Shown here: positions 21,725 to 33,687 of the stretch, piece after piece
How positions within the stretch are numbered: position 1 is the first letter of the stretch
How the letters are laid out: each line of letters starts with the position of its first letter
Assembly: GCA_026214975.1 (NCBI GenBank)
Contig: CM047806.1
Coordinates: 2,765,822-2,829,821 of the forward strand
Direction of reading: 5' to 3'
Source: Gentiana macrophylla
Taxonomy: Eukaryota; Streptophyta; Magnoliopsida; Gentianales; Gentianaceae
DNA length: 64,000 bases
Program-made: the position numbers and the translations under genes
Notes under the pieces: generated by a model
Told to the model about the DNA's origin: nothing
Seen by the model: only the letters and a program-made list of their open reading frames with translations
The model's database searches: none

Positions 21725-22370
21725 AGATTGAGGTTTAAATAAGGAGTGGGAGTGGAGTGGGAGTGGGAGTGGGATTGGGGTAGTTTTTTGTGGGAGTATT
21801 GGGTTTACTAAATGTCCCATAACTGCCGCATTTGCCATGTTCCAGCACGTTTGTGTGAAGTTGAGAGAGGAAAAAAAAATTAAAAGCAAAGTAGTAGTAG
21901 TCATAATGTGTAAGCCATTATTTTCTACCCACTATTTTAAGCATTATTTCTACCCACTACCTATCATTGGCACGTTCCATTTCTTTCTCCCTAATAAAAG
22001 TGCAAAATATAACTATCAAACAAATCCTCCTCTCTCAAAAGATTGTATTTTTAGCTTCATTAACATAATTTTTCATTGTAGCCAATTCAATTTTCTATGA
22101 CAAATCTCAGGTTTCTTAATTTTTATTTTTAATTTTTTTTGTTTCTCCACCGTATTTTTTATGATCATTTTCAGTTTCATAGTCATAATGTGTAGAAAAC
22201 CCATTATTTTCTACCCACTATTTAGCCACTATTTCTATCCACTACCTATCATTCTAACTCCACAATGTTTTTATCCGTTTGTTTAGAAAAAAAAGGAATT
22301 AACCAACCCACTATTACCACAACTTCCATTCTAACTCCCCACTATTCCATGATCCGTTTTTTAATAAGAT
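21725..22370 (+). repeat. Dispersed direct repeat, second copy
   Basis: Matches 18985-19540 at both ends and includes an internal duplication: an ATTTTCTACCCACTATTT segment occurs near 21920 and again near 22210. Probably an old element or segmental repeat. Confidence 0.6.
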
Positions 22371-22462
22371 TTATCTTTTATTTTTAGCGGGTTATCGGAT
22401 ATTGAAAACGGTTTTTGCAGTGTATTTTCCGGGTCAATTAACGGGTAATTGGGTTAAAACCC

Positions 22463-22466
<4 letters not shown>

Positions 22467-22509
<43 letters not shown>
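22467..22509. repeat. (AT)n microsatellite
   Basis: About 21 AT dinucleotides without interruption. Confidence 0.95.
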
Positions 22510-22511
<2 letters not shown>

Positions 22512-23031
22512 GCATATAAAATTTTGATGCATGGATTAATACTTTTGATGTTTGAGTTAATAATATATGAAATATAATAAATATAATTTTGGACTATTTC
22601 ATAATTTTTTTTTGACATTCTTACATTCATCTCCTCTGTATCGTTTTAATTTTATCGAAGGTCTAAGGGCCATTATACTAAACCTTATTATAAGGGATTC
22701 TCTACTGACATCTATTTTATTTCCGACACCACATTTGGTAATTTTTTTCATATAATTGTAAAATAATTATTTTTACCACAACAAATGAGGAATGTCACTG
22801 CTCAATGACGTTCCTATGAAACGTTACTACCACTGACGTACGTTGGTTTTGTACGGAAAACATCACCACCACCGACGTTACTCACGTACCATTGCCCGAA
22901 TTTATGTAAAAATAACATAATTGTCACAAACGTTCTTAAAAAAATTATTTTAGTAGCAGCGACGTTTCATCTTGCAAAAAATAACCGTGGTGTCATAAGT
23001 AGTTTTGGGAGCACTAAACACGCGTGGTGCT

Positions 23032-23340
23032 TAGACCCGTCCCTGGGGGCAAGCCAACAAGGTCATGGCTTAGAGCCTCCATCAAAGCGTGTAATTTTAC
23101 GGCCCCTGTTTTCATGTTATAATTATGTATATTAGGTCTTTTTTTAACAAACTAAATTATTGGTAAGGCTCAAAATCATAACTAAATTTGGTTAAAAAGT
23201 TTAATCAAATTCTGTTACGGTTTTTATGCGTTTATCTATGTAATAATACCCAAAAATAATAATTGTTACACAATATTTCTTCACAACATCAAGGCCCTTA
23301 AATTTTTTTTGCCTAAGGCTATTAGATAGGGACGGTCCTA
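23032..23340. mobile_element. hAT-type MITE, 309 bp
   Basis: Inverted termini (TAGACCCGTCCCT and its partner AGGGACGGTCCTA) flanked by the 8-base direct repeat GTGGTGCT. An 8-base duplication is the hAT hallmark. No transposase. Confidence 0.78.
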
Positions 23341-23732
23341 GTGGTGCTAGAAGTAAATACAAATGTCAATAGAACCATCTTATTTTATTGCCAAACAAGG
23401 TATGAATTTAAGATAAGTTAACATGCCTTAGCCCATTTTACGATTAGGCCCACATAAGTGAGGTCCAAGTTCGTGTTAAACCCCACCAGGTCGAGGAAAG
23501 TCGTTTAGTTTTGGGAGCAGAATTCATCTTATGATTTTTTTTTTTTTTTTTTTTTTTGGGACTGTCTTTGAAGAGAGTCATTGAAAAATACTACGAGCAG
23601 ATTATATCTGATCATTTAAGTGATGTAACTCCAAATTAATCAAATTAGTGGGTTAGGATACAGAACTTTAAAGAAAAAAATATATAAAAATACTACGAGC
23701 GGAAATGTAAAACCCTGCAACTGTTGTTAACA

Positions 23733-24005
23733 AATTAAAGGTAAGATAAAGAAAATAATAATAAACTATTCATTAGTATTATAAAATGGCTTACATTTTA
23801 AACAAACATAAAAAGGTAAATTAAAGATAAGATAGAGAAAATATTAATAAATTATTCATTAGTATTATAAAATGGCTTACATTCTGAATAAAATGGCTTA
23901 CATTCTGAACAAACATAAAAAGATAAATTAAAGGTAAGATAGAGAAAATATTAATAAATTATTCATTAGTATTATAAAATGGCTTACATTCTGAACAAAC
24001 ACAAG
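23733..24005. repeat. Three-unit tandem repeat, about 85 bp
   Basis: Units share AATTATTCATTAGTATTATA and a GGCTTACATTCTGAACAAAC end. The middle unit is longer because the ATGGCTTACATTCTGAA segment is doubled. Confidence 0.88.
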
Positions 24006-25209
24006 GAGGTAGTGACTTACATTCTTGGACGAAGAAGTATATTTGTTCACTCGTACATTGATAAGTTCAATAGGATCTTTGCATGCAAAAATCGACGTGT
24101 TTGATTTAAGATTCGTGTAATGCTGCTTCCATAGTAAAACACAATTACTTATTTAGTTGGTACGCATCAGTCTCATTAATTACAATGGGAAATATGAGTG
24201 TTTATCATAATAAAAGCGAATACATAAGGTGTGTTTATCGTAATGATTGAATATAAATCTTTAGTTTTGAGAAAATAAAAAAATATGAGTGACTATAAAT
24301 GTAAATATTCCCCCTGGCGCGTAAGGTCGAACCTGGAATTTTTGGCTTTTGGCGACTTTTGAAGAAGGAGCCTTTAGTTTTTTTTTTTTTTTTTTTTTTT
24401 TTTATTTTTTTAAATACGAAAACATGCTTACAAAATATTACTTCTACGCCGTGCTTTTAAAATTTGTAGATACAAAATTCAAATTCATTGATATTAGATA
24501 TTTTTTTCATATCTTGTTATCATTTGCATTTAGACTGTCATAACAAAAAGAAGCGGTAAGCCAACTCGTAGGCGCCGGGGACAACGCCGAAAAGCTACAC
24601 ACCCCTTGCTAAACGGATGCAATTATGAAATTCAAATTGATTAATGTGATTTATTATAAATGTGACCATATAATTTGGGATTTTATCAATTCATTAGTAA
24701 TTTTTAACACATTATATTAGTGAATTTTATAATTTGAGTCTTTATCAATTCATGTAATTTTTAACACATTATATTAGGTTTTTTTGGATTGGACATACTG
24801 ATTTTTTTAAAGAATAACATTTAGCTGCGCAGGCCCGTCCTAACGATGCGTGGGCCTTCGATGGCCACCTAACCCGCCTAATGGGTGGTAGTGTAAGATA
24901 TAAAATGTTAATTATCTATCGGCCCCATAAACAAAGCTTTTAGGATAGATAGTAATTGATACAGTATCGGATGAGGTTGAACCACGCCCAAAGCACAATT
25001 AAAAGCAAACAAACAAACAAAAAAAAAAAATCAAGTGATGGGTCATTCTACTCTTCCGCACTCCACACTGGGGGCGTATTAAGATATAAAATGTTAATTA
25101 TCTATCAACCCAATAAACTTAAGATTTTGGGATAGATGGTAATTCAATAAGCCGGCCCTGCTAAGGCGTCCCCTCAAAATGTTAATTTAAAGTGCATCCA
25201 ATATATATA
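24006..25209. other. Intergenic DNA with a short repeated pair
   Basis: No gene. Segments near 24892 and 25078 share AAGATATAAAATGTTAATTA followed by TCTATC and a GGATAGAT..TAATT end. Both lie in GGCCCG/GCCGGCC contexts typical of small DNA elements. A long poly(T) run is at about 24378-24403. Confidence 0.5.
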
Positions 25210-25681
25210 CAGGGGCGGATGTAGCTTAAGAGGAGGGGGCACCCGCCTCCCTTTCGGATTCGGAAAATACACTTTTATACATATGTTATGTATTTTTCGT
25301 CCCATAAAATTTATATTCATCCATATTATCCATAATAATCAGATAATTGAACATTAAACTTTTATCATATATAGGTCAAAGTGATACATTTAAAAATATT
25401 AATCGGTTTGAAATATTGGTTTCTTAAAAAAAGCATTGTTTTAGATCTTTAAATTTTTATTGATAGAAGTAGAAGTGTGTATGTGTTCCGATTACGCGAT
25501 ATATAGTAGTTTTTTTTTTATCATATAAAGCGAAATGTATAGTCGTATTTTTTTACTATGTATAGTAGGATTTTTTTTCGAATCATTGGGACGGAAAATA
25601 AACACTCCTATATATGTATTTGATTGCAAAAAATCTTTAGAATTATCGCCCCCTTCGTCCAGGATCTTGCGTCCGCCCCTG
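25210..25681. mobile_element. hAT-type MITE, 472 bp
   Basis: Terminal inverted repeats CAGGGGCGGA.. at both ends, flanked by TATATATA on each side (8 bases, although in AT-rich DNA). The CAGGGGCGGA terminus is common in plant hAT MITEs. No coding capacity. Confidence 0.8.
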
Positions 25682-25689
25682 TATATATA

Positions 25690-27704
25690 TGTAGCGGTTT
25701 ATTATGAATCTAATTTTAATTAAGTTAAATGATTTTTACAGTACACATTAAGTCATAACATTTGTCATTACAAATTTACAACTGTATCATAATTGGTTTT
25801 GTCATTACAACTGTATCATAATTAGTTATTGTGTGTGGCTCATCGATTCATATTAATCAATAATAATCAATGTCGATAAAGTGTGTAGTGACTAGATTAG
25901 TGTATAGTAACTCTAAATTAATGTTAAAAATCATTAGTTACAACTTTTAGACCAAATTATGTTAAAAGAAATAACACCATAACACAAAATTGATTAATTC
26001 CTCTTATGGATACTAAATTTTACAACATAATTACACATAAACATATTTTTCATCCTCCCTAAATTTAAGAGCTCATGCTCTTCAACTATCATAATATATA
26101 TACCACAAATATTGGCGATAGTTGGGCCAAAACTATAAAGTTTTCTTACGCCTTTTCAAATTTTCACTTATGATATTTACAATTCATATCGAAAGAGCGT
26201 AAGGGACCTTTAAATGTTTTTGGTCTAGCCCCGGTTTACTCATGGACGGCCCTGAATATGCGTGGAGGATAATCCATGTTCCAGCCGATTATGCCGTCTT
26301 TGGTTGATCAGAATCTCTTTTAATTATCCCAGCAACGGCAATAATATATTGATGAAAAACAAAAACAAAAAAAAAAATTAAAAAACAAAAAAATACGGCA
26401 AGAGTGTATGCCAAATCCAAAATCATCAACCATGAAAAAATTGCAGCTCTAAGCATGTGCTGCAGGACATTTGAACGGAGGGAGTATTTTTTTTTTTTTC
26501 CTTATCTATCTGTATATTCAATTTTATACATATAATTACAGGTTAAAATATAAAAATAGTTGGTTAAGACGTAAAAATAAGAGTATCAATTTCACACGCA
26601 TATATGTGTGTTTTTATAAAAAAAATATCTACTATTTCTATATAATTTTTTTTATTTTATTTTAAAGAGTCGGCCGCCCTACATCTCACAAGGATAGAAC
26701 CACCCTAGATGTTAAATTAGCATTTTCGTTAAATTTTTTGAACAACATTTTCGTTAAAAGTTTATATAGATTTTTTAACATGAAAACTACTTATGTTAAT
26801 TACATCTATCAATTTTCACTTTTACCATCATCATTGATAATGATGAAACTCAAATCAATAAATGGGTATATGTTCATTTTTGTTGTAACATGAAACTAAA
26901 CATTTTTTATTTTAATTTCTCCAAATTCAGTTTGATGGAAATTAAAGATTATGACATCCGAATTATGCTGACATTCAATCAAGCGGTAGAGTCACATCAG
27001 ATTCTCTCTACAAATGATACAACCGACTTTTATATTCTTTATCATCATATAAAATCTATTGATTAATTTGTGTCGTTGGTGTAAAGGGTGTTAGATTATT
27101 TTTCTTATAATTTTTTTTTTCTAAACATGCCATAAGAAAGCCAATGGAAATTAATGTGTCATTTAACCCGAAAGTTTCGGGTTTGAGCCCTAATAAAGAC
27201 AAAAGAAAAACATGTGTGCGTATATTTTATTATGATAAAGAAAAAGAAAATTTGCCATAAGAAGAAGTCGTAACAAGATCATGTATATGTTCAATTGCCA
27301 TAACAATTTTGGTTCACTCCTATAAGAATACCCTTACAGTTGCAATTGTGGCCCTAATTAAATTAGACATGATTACTTAAATAGATTAATTTAAAATCCA
27401 AAAAATACCGCTAGGCGTGCAATTTTGATCTCAGAAATAAGCAATTAGACATGATTACTTAACCCACGTACAATTTGTGAAGAAGGAGAGGGATCTATTT
27501 TAGATGTTCTTCGAGCCTTTTTACACGGTGAGAACTCCGATGGAATAGCTTGATCGATCATTTAAACCTTAAATCGAGAGGAAATCATTAATCCTAGCTT
27601 GATCATCTAAACCTAAATATAATAGCTTGACACAACTCAGTTTTAAATTTAAAGTTTAGGGGGATAAATTTTAAAATACAAATTCAACAATTACACTTAA
27701 TGAG
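25690..27704. other. Intergenic DNA with old homology to the 56-63 kb region
   Basis: No gene. About 26760-26945 resembles 56505-56725 (shared GATAATGATGAAACTCAAAT and AATTCAGTTTGATGGAAA). About 26965-27100 resembles 56268-56400, and 27236-27455 resembles 62620-62830. The order of the pieces differs, which suggests an older duplication followed by rearrangement. Confidence 0.5.
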
Positions 27705-27832
27705 TCAGCTAATTAATTAAATATAAAATAGTAAAACTTGCTAAGTATCTGAAGTTCCTTTATCTTCAATCACATATCATTTATCTCATTGCTCTTTAAA
27801 TTTAGATCACTGTTATCATCATCTTTTCTTGA

Positions 27833-28116
27833 GGCGGCTCATTAAAATACCACTATTGAGACAGAGACAAATGTTGAAATTTCTTACTTAAATTGTCAAA
27901 ATACCACTCTGTTTTTCACGTTTTAGGTGTTTTTGGGCCAAACTAAACCCTAATTGGGAAGGAAGCCCGATAGAGGATTTGTGTCATCTTAAGATCGTCT
28001 TGCATTCATGAAAAAAATGGAAGAAAATCGCGAAACAAAATCGTGAAAATTCTTGTTTGAAGTGGTATTTCCACATTTACACCACAAAATTGGTGGCATT
28101 CCAGGAAAAAATCCCC
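27833..28116. mobile_element. Mutator-like MITE (right-block copy)
   Basis: Counterpart of 129-406. The right target duplication TTTTGCTGA is intact; the left one is altered near a CTG site (TTTTCTTGA). Several small indels. Confidence 0.72.
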
Positions 28117-28328
28117 TTTTGCTGAGCTAATTTCATATATGTTCTTGCCAATTAACAGAGACAAACAGATAGATTTTGTGGAGAGAATCTTTCTTGTTAC
28201 TAGAATTATTTGTACTCTGCAGTACAAAATAGATGCCGTATATGGTAAAGTCTAGGTAAGAGTAAAATACCACAATTACCCTTAAGCTAATACCCTTACA
28301 ATAATTGGATTAAACTAAATTACTACAT

Positions 28329-28540
28329 TTATTCTTTAACATACAGGCCTTCCACATTTCCACTGTTCCAATTTGCAGAGATGCTCGATAACGATTGGAC
28401 CAACGTCCCTTCCGGATAGAAGCACCTGACTTTGTTTTCGTAAAGCATCCCGCACCGGCACCGGTCGTCAGGACATATAATAGTTGCTGATCATTCTGTA
28501 GTGCCACAGAGTTCTGCTCTTCCCAACCTAGCATTTCCTT
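28329..28540 (-). pseudogene. Knottin gene A, exon 2 (right block), premature stop
   Basis: Same acceptor and phase as the left copy and free of the MITE, so this shows the pre-insertion exon. In the frame carried over from exon 1 it reads LCGTTE, then TGA (28491-28493) where the second knottin Cys is expected, then ATIICPDDRCRCG and a last Cys. A TGT/TGC to TGA change or a consensus error near a CAG would account for this. Tail and TAA stop are unchanged. Confidence 0.72.
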
Positions 28541-28724
28541 CTAGAATATACAAGTCACAAGAGATAAAGAATTAAAAAAAAAAAAAAAGAGAAGGAAATA
28601 ATATTAATTCCGATTAAAGAACGTACACATAGATAAAGATGCTATATTATTATGCATGCATTTCAATAAAAAAATACAATTGAGAGTTCATTCGATCTGT
28701 TGTGTGTTATATGATTTTCCTTAC

Positions 28725-29137
28725 CTGGTAGGTTTTGTGGATCTGTATCTAACAATTCTAGGTCAACCTCGCCTGGAGTCGAGTCGTCTGTATCCAGCTC
28801 CGGGTTTGGTGGGTCTTGTGAGTCGACTGTATCTATCTCTTGGTCTTGTGAGTTTGTACCATGCAACCACTCCTGAAACACCGGATCATAAGAGCACCAT
28901 TGTTTTCCATTATGAATAAGCCCGCATAGACAGTCCTCAGGACATTTACCATCTGATTCGCAATCTTCATCGCCACAGATTTCAGGGGGTAGTGGTTCAT
29001 CTTGCAACATCTTTCTTGGTAGTACTGGCACAGATCCACCGCCGCCGGACGACATGCATGCCGCCTCTTCCTAGTCGTGGTTTTCCCATGCAGCTTACTA
29101 CCACTGAAAAGAAAACGAACACATCAAGCTTAATCAT
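28725..29137 (-). CDS. Knottin gene A, exon 1 (right block)
   Basis: Predicted knottin protein identical to the left copy, with one silent change (a Leu codon in the CLCG motif), the same MIKL start, the same frame step before the knottin and the same GTAAGG donor. The intron is 184 bases. Near-perfect conservation contrasts with the heavily mutated transposons beside it. That fits either selection or better sequence quality in unmethylated gene DNA. Confidence 0.72.
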
Positions 29138-29219
29138 CTTTGTGTTCTTTGTCAACAAATATTAATTTGAGATTTGATGAAGTTGTTTTTATGATTTTCC
29201 ACACCCTATCTTAATCTCA

Positions 29220-29227
29220 ATTTATAG
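29220..29227 (-). promoter_or_regulatory. TATA box of knottin gene A (right block)
   Basis: CTATAAAT on the minus strand, the same distance (90 bases) from the ATG as in the left copy. Confidence 0.65.
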
Positions 29228-30544
29228 GCCAAAATTAAGGAATTAAAAAATGAATTTAAATTTTCCTGTGGAGCTAAATGGAGCTCTCCATCTTGTGTGT
29301 CGACATCAGTGGTTTTATGGTGGTCCAGGACCACCATGTCATATTTGTTCATCAATGAAATGTCTTATAAGAAAGGTAAAAACGTCAATACATGGAATTT
29401 ATATTTCTACATGGTGGGCCTTGTGTTATTTGTCGTTTTATTGGTGCCCATGATCACCAGTCATCGTCATTTGGTCAAGGACCATAATAAAATTTCGATG
29501 TCGACATGTCGTACGTACGTAGCCGGCAGTTTGATGAAGCGAATAAGGAGAATCATTCTCAAGACAAATTTTATGGTGATTTTTGTAAAGTATGAGCGGT
29601 GGTCAGAAATCAATCATTTGCTTATTTTCTATAGGTCCCATGTGTCTAGAAGAAAACTACCTATTTTAAAATAGGCAATAATGATACGTGATGATAATGT
29701 GATGACATGGTGGAACTAATTTGCATTGCAAATTTTCGGTGGTCGTTCAGGTTAGAGGTGTAAACGAGGCGGGTCGAATCGAGTAAAAGAGAATGGGTCA
29801 AAAAGACAAAAATGGATAATCATGACAAAAACATATGAATTTGGTTTATAGGGACAAAAATATTAAAAACATACCAAATTACCAATAATAATAATAATAA
29901 TAATAATGTTATTCACTCTCCAGAGTTAAAATTTTGAACGACTATATCTTTTTATATACAACTCGAATCGTAGCAATACTTTCACCATAATTCATATGTT
30001 TCGTCCTTTTTATTTTATTATCTCATTTGATCTTTTGTGACATAGTTTTTTAAAATCAATTTTTTTTTATTGATTTATCCGATGCACTTAAAGTGAAATT
30101 GAAAATGCAGTAACAATAGTTGAAGATGCAGTACCACTAAAATTAAGATGAAGTAACATAAAATACAATATCAATTAAGCTGACGATGCGGTAACACTAA
30201 AATTGAAGATGCAGTAACAGAAGATGTAGTAACAATGAAATTGAAGATGCATTAATATGTGTAGATGCACTTTAAGTGCTAAACATCTGAACATTTCATG
30301 TAATAACAATAATAGTGTGTCATTGTTTCTTCATTGACACTTTTTGAAGTCCAAAACACGTGTTGCCTCATCTTAAGTGACACTTTACGTAGAGAAAATC
30401 ATGCGTCACTACATCTCATATCCCGGCCCTCATATGCATTGTAGCAGTGATCTCTGAAAGTCACGCGTTGGTATTGACGTCTATAGGATACTAGAGGTGG
30501 TCATCACCGATTCACCATCTTTCACATTGTAACGTCTAATTTTG

Positions 30545-30820
30545 GGGATTATTTCTGGAATGCCACCATTCTGTGGTGTAAATGTGGGAATACCACTTTA
30601 GTGCAATTTTCACGATTTTGGTTCGCGATTTTCTCCCATTTTTTTCACAAATGTGCACGATTTTAAGGTACACAAATCTCCTATTGAGGTTCCCCTTCCC
30701 AATTAGGGTTTAGTTTGGTTCCAAAAACACCTAAAACGCGAAAAATGGAGTAGTATTTCGACAACGGAATGGTAGTCAGAAATTGCGCTTGCGCCAATAG
30801 TGATATTTCGCAAAGGTCCC
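30545..30820. mobile_element. Mutator-like MITE (right-block copy of the second)
   Basis: Flanked by CTAATTTTG on both sides, 276 bases; counterpart of 3042-3319. Confidence 0.76.
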
Positions 30821-31446
30821 CTAATTTTGTCGGTAATTGGCTTTGATAGGTGGATAGCACACGTAACACACCTGAATTTAGGCATTGAAACACTACGTAA
30901 TTATAATGGATCCAATAACTATTTAGATAAGTTATTCTTACTTGACCTAAAATTGTTAATTTAAATCTATTTGGGCATAGATAAATTTTATTTTATTTTT
31001 TATTTTTTTTTTGTTAATTTAAGCTACTAGTAATAAATTTAATTTTTTTTAACATGCATTTATAAGGGAGGGTTCTGGCCCTAGGATGTCCCATGCATAG
31101 GCCCCGGGATCTCCTGCAAGATAAGACTTCCTCTTGTGTTACACATCTCAACCAAAGGCCGGTATAAGATCTGTGAACAAAAACACCCCTTCGTGAATAG
31201 CATAAGGCCGGTATAAAGATATGCGGGAAAAAAAACACCCCTTCGTTAATGACGTATTTAGTAGCTTTTCAGATCAGATTTTTAGCCTCATTGTCCTGTG
31301 GAAGGGTTCGGGTCACATATATAATTAACAATCATACCCAACTACGAGGGCTCTGCTGAATGGCCAACACAAATGGTCTCTTCTACCCTTTAAGATTACC
31401 TCATCTTTAATATCGGTTTATAGATATCCTTGTATCTATGACTTAT

Positions 31447-32150
31447 TGTAGAAAAACACAATATAAAGCATATGAATCCTCTTTATTCGATGTATTTTTG
31501 CTTGACAAAATAATACAGAGGCTGTGCCTGTTTATATAGGGAGGCATTAACCCTAACCTAAGCCTTAAACATCAGATGATGATCGGATAATACAATTTCT
31601 GAACCATATCAAGCTATCCTATCACTACACAAGAGACTAAATAGCCATCAAACTCTTATATCACCGAAAATACTCAGCATTAATCATGATTAAAATTCTT
31701 CCTTATCTCTCCAATCCAACCTTATCTCTCCTTAATCATGATTTAAATTGATTCAAATGTTTTTGATAAAGCTTTGTTGGCACTGCTGCATAACTGCACA
31801 AAACGTGCATGAATCTTGCATGGAATTGCATGTAATCCGTTAATACTCCCCCTCAAACGAGGCTAGGACTTGGGAGTAAGGTGAGTTGGTCTCTGAGTTT
31901 ACGAAAGACATGTTTGGACAGAGGCTTTGTAAATATGTCGGCCAAATTGGTCTTGAGAGGAAACATGCTTGGTGACCAAGAGTTTTACGCTACTTGTTCT
32001 CTCACATAGTGGTAGTCAAGCTCAATATGTTTGCTTCTTGCATGAAGGTGTCTGCTGAATCGGTGTTAATTTGGGCCAAGTCAGCAGGGGTGATCAACCT
32101 GGTGATGTATGGTCTGCTGAGATTGGTTCTCAGCAACTTGGAGAACACGT
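31447..32150 (-). mobile_element. Copia-C 3' LTR and RNase H remnant, uninterrupted
   Basis: LTR 31447-31845 (399 bases) followed on the minus strand by the purine tract and RNase H end sequence. It has a single ATGAT at the place where the left copy holds the solo LTR, so it is the empty-site reference. Confidence 0.75.
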
Positions 32151-33248
32151 CTATTGCATGGTTTCCGATTTGGATAAGGTTACTTCTGGGGTATTTAAGT
32201 CATTGTCTGGTTTGGCTGTTTAGTCGGTTATGGTTGGATTCCTAAGGCTATAAATACCGTATGTATTAATTGTAACAAGATGTAATTTTCTTGTGATAAT
32301 AAAATATCCTTGTTTGTCCGTGGAGTAGTCGGCACATTGCTGGAAAACCCGTTAAATCTGTGTTCTTCTTGTTTTTGTGTTTGTTTACTTGTTACTTCTT
32401 TATCTTTACTCACAAACACCATTGCTTCTTGATCGATCCGTCACAAACAATTATTTGTTTACATTGTATAAAATTGCATAACTTAGTTTTTTTGTGTTTT
32501 TTTATCAGTAACTTCATTCTAATTAAACATATTTTACAGCAAAAAAATTTGCATGAACCGGCGGTCCCCTTGTAGGTTAACTTGTGAGTTGATAGACCGC
32601 CAGTTCAATAGGCTAGGCTGGGCTGGGGATACGTTAAACCGTCAGTGAACCGGTGAACCGTTTCACGGACCGGTTAAAACCGGCACCTCACCTGATAGCG
32701 GATCAAGTTCTTTTTCTCACGGGGTCCATAATTTTTCCAAAGTAAATTATTTTTTCACTAGGTCCACTTTTTTTTTCTATAGTTAATAGTTATAATGTAG
32801 AGGTTTTTTAGTGGGGGTCCATGAACCCCAATTTAGTATATGTGCCTCTTCCCCTAGCCTCACCATTTCATGTTTAAACCGTGAGCGGGTCTAGGTGAAA
32901 CAAATATGACATGGCGATTCAATATCACCATAAACCGTCGTAAATCCATACATAGTAATGGTAAGCAAAATTTCCCTTCTTATTCATAATGTTACTCATG
33001 CGATACAATCAAACGTCGAATGGGTGATAATACGTACTGCCACAACGAGCATCCCAACACACTTATAAATCTTTGGTTATGAGAGACATACATCTTAATC
33101 AATTCTATAAATGTATGTTGTGTCAATTTCTTGTAACACAACCGAAGTATTTCCCATGAAGGTGAATAGTAACTTTGCATTCAAACTTTCTCATAAGTTT
33201 CTCATGTTTTGTTTTGAATTATTCCTCATGAGCGAGTCTCCACCGTTT
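32151..33248. other. Noncoding stretch, counterpart of 6160-7241
   Basis: Same LTR-like fragment and gene B 3' flank as in the left block; no additional gene. Confidence 0.5.
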
Positions 33249-33424
33249 CTAATCTATATACTGAATCAAAGGCCGCCACCGTCTCTGCGAGAATATGCAA
33301 TTTTACGGTTTTTGTAAGGAAGCCCCATGGCGGCACCCGTCAGGACAATCACCATCTGAGGCGTAGGTTGTATCTCCACAGAGCATTCCCGTTGTATCTG
33401 GCTCCAGTTCTTGAACCTCTACAA
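33249..33424 (-). pseudogene. Knottin gene B, last exon (right block)
   Basis: Counterpart of 7242-7417 with the same Cys-to-Tyr change (second knottin Cys). It has extra small indels around the last cysteines and an acceptor that reads TG instead of AG. Non-functional as read. Confidence 0.62.
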
Positions 33425-33455
33425 CAGAAAAACAATAACATGAGATTCAGAAGGA

Positions 33456-33687
33456 AAAAATATCAGTGAGGGCACATATATATACAATATTTATTAATTT
33501 TCTTCAGTTCAGCAGGGTCCACAAACCCTATTGTGTGTCTACCTTTAAAGAGAAACGGCTTATCTGCCAAGGGAAAAAACACTAGAGACCCCTAAGCCTT
33601 AATGATCGTAACATTTTGGCCCTCAAACTATTTTTTCAACAAACGGGCCATTAAAATCAATATTATAGTACAAATTGGTCCTTGGTC
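33456..33687 (+). repeat. Direct repeat flanking copia-A (right block), left
   Basis: Counterpart of 7449-7681; its partner is 39536-39769. Confidence 0.86.
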
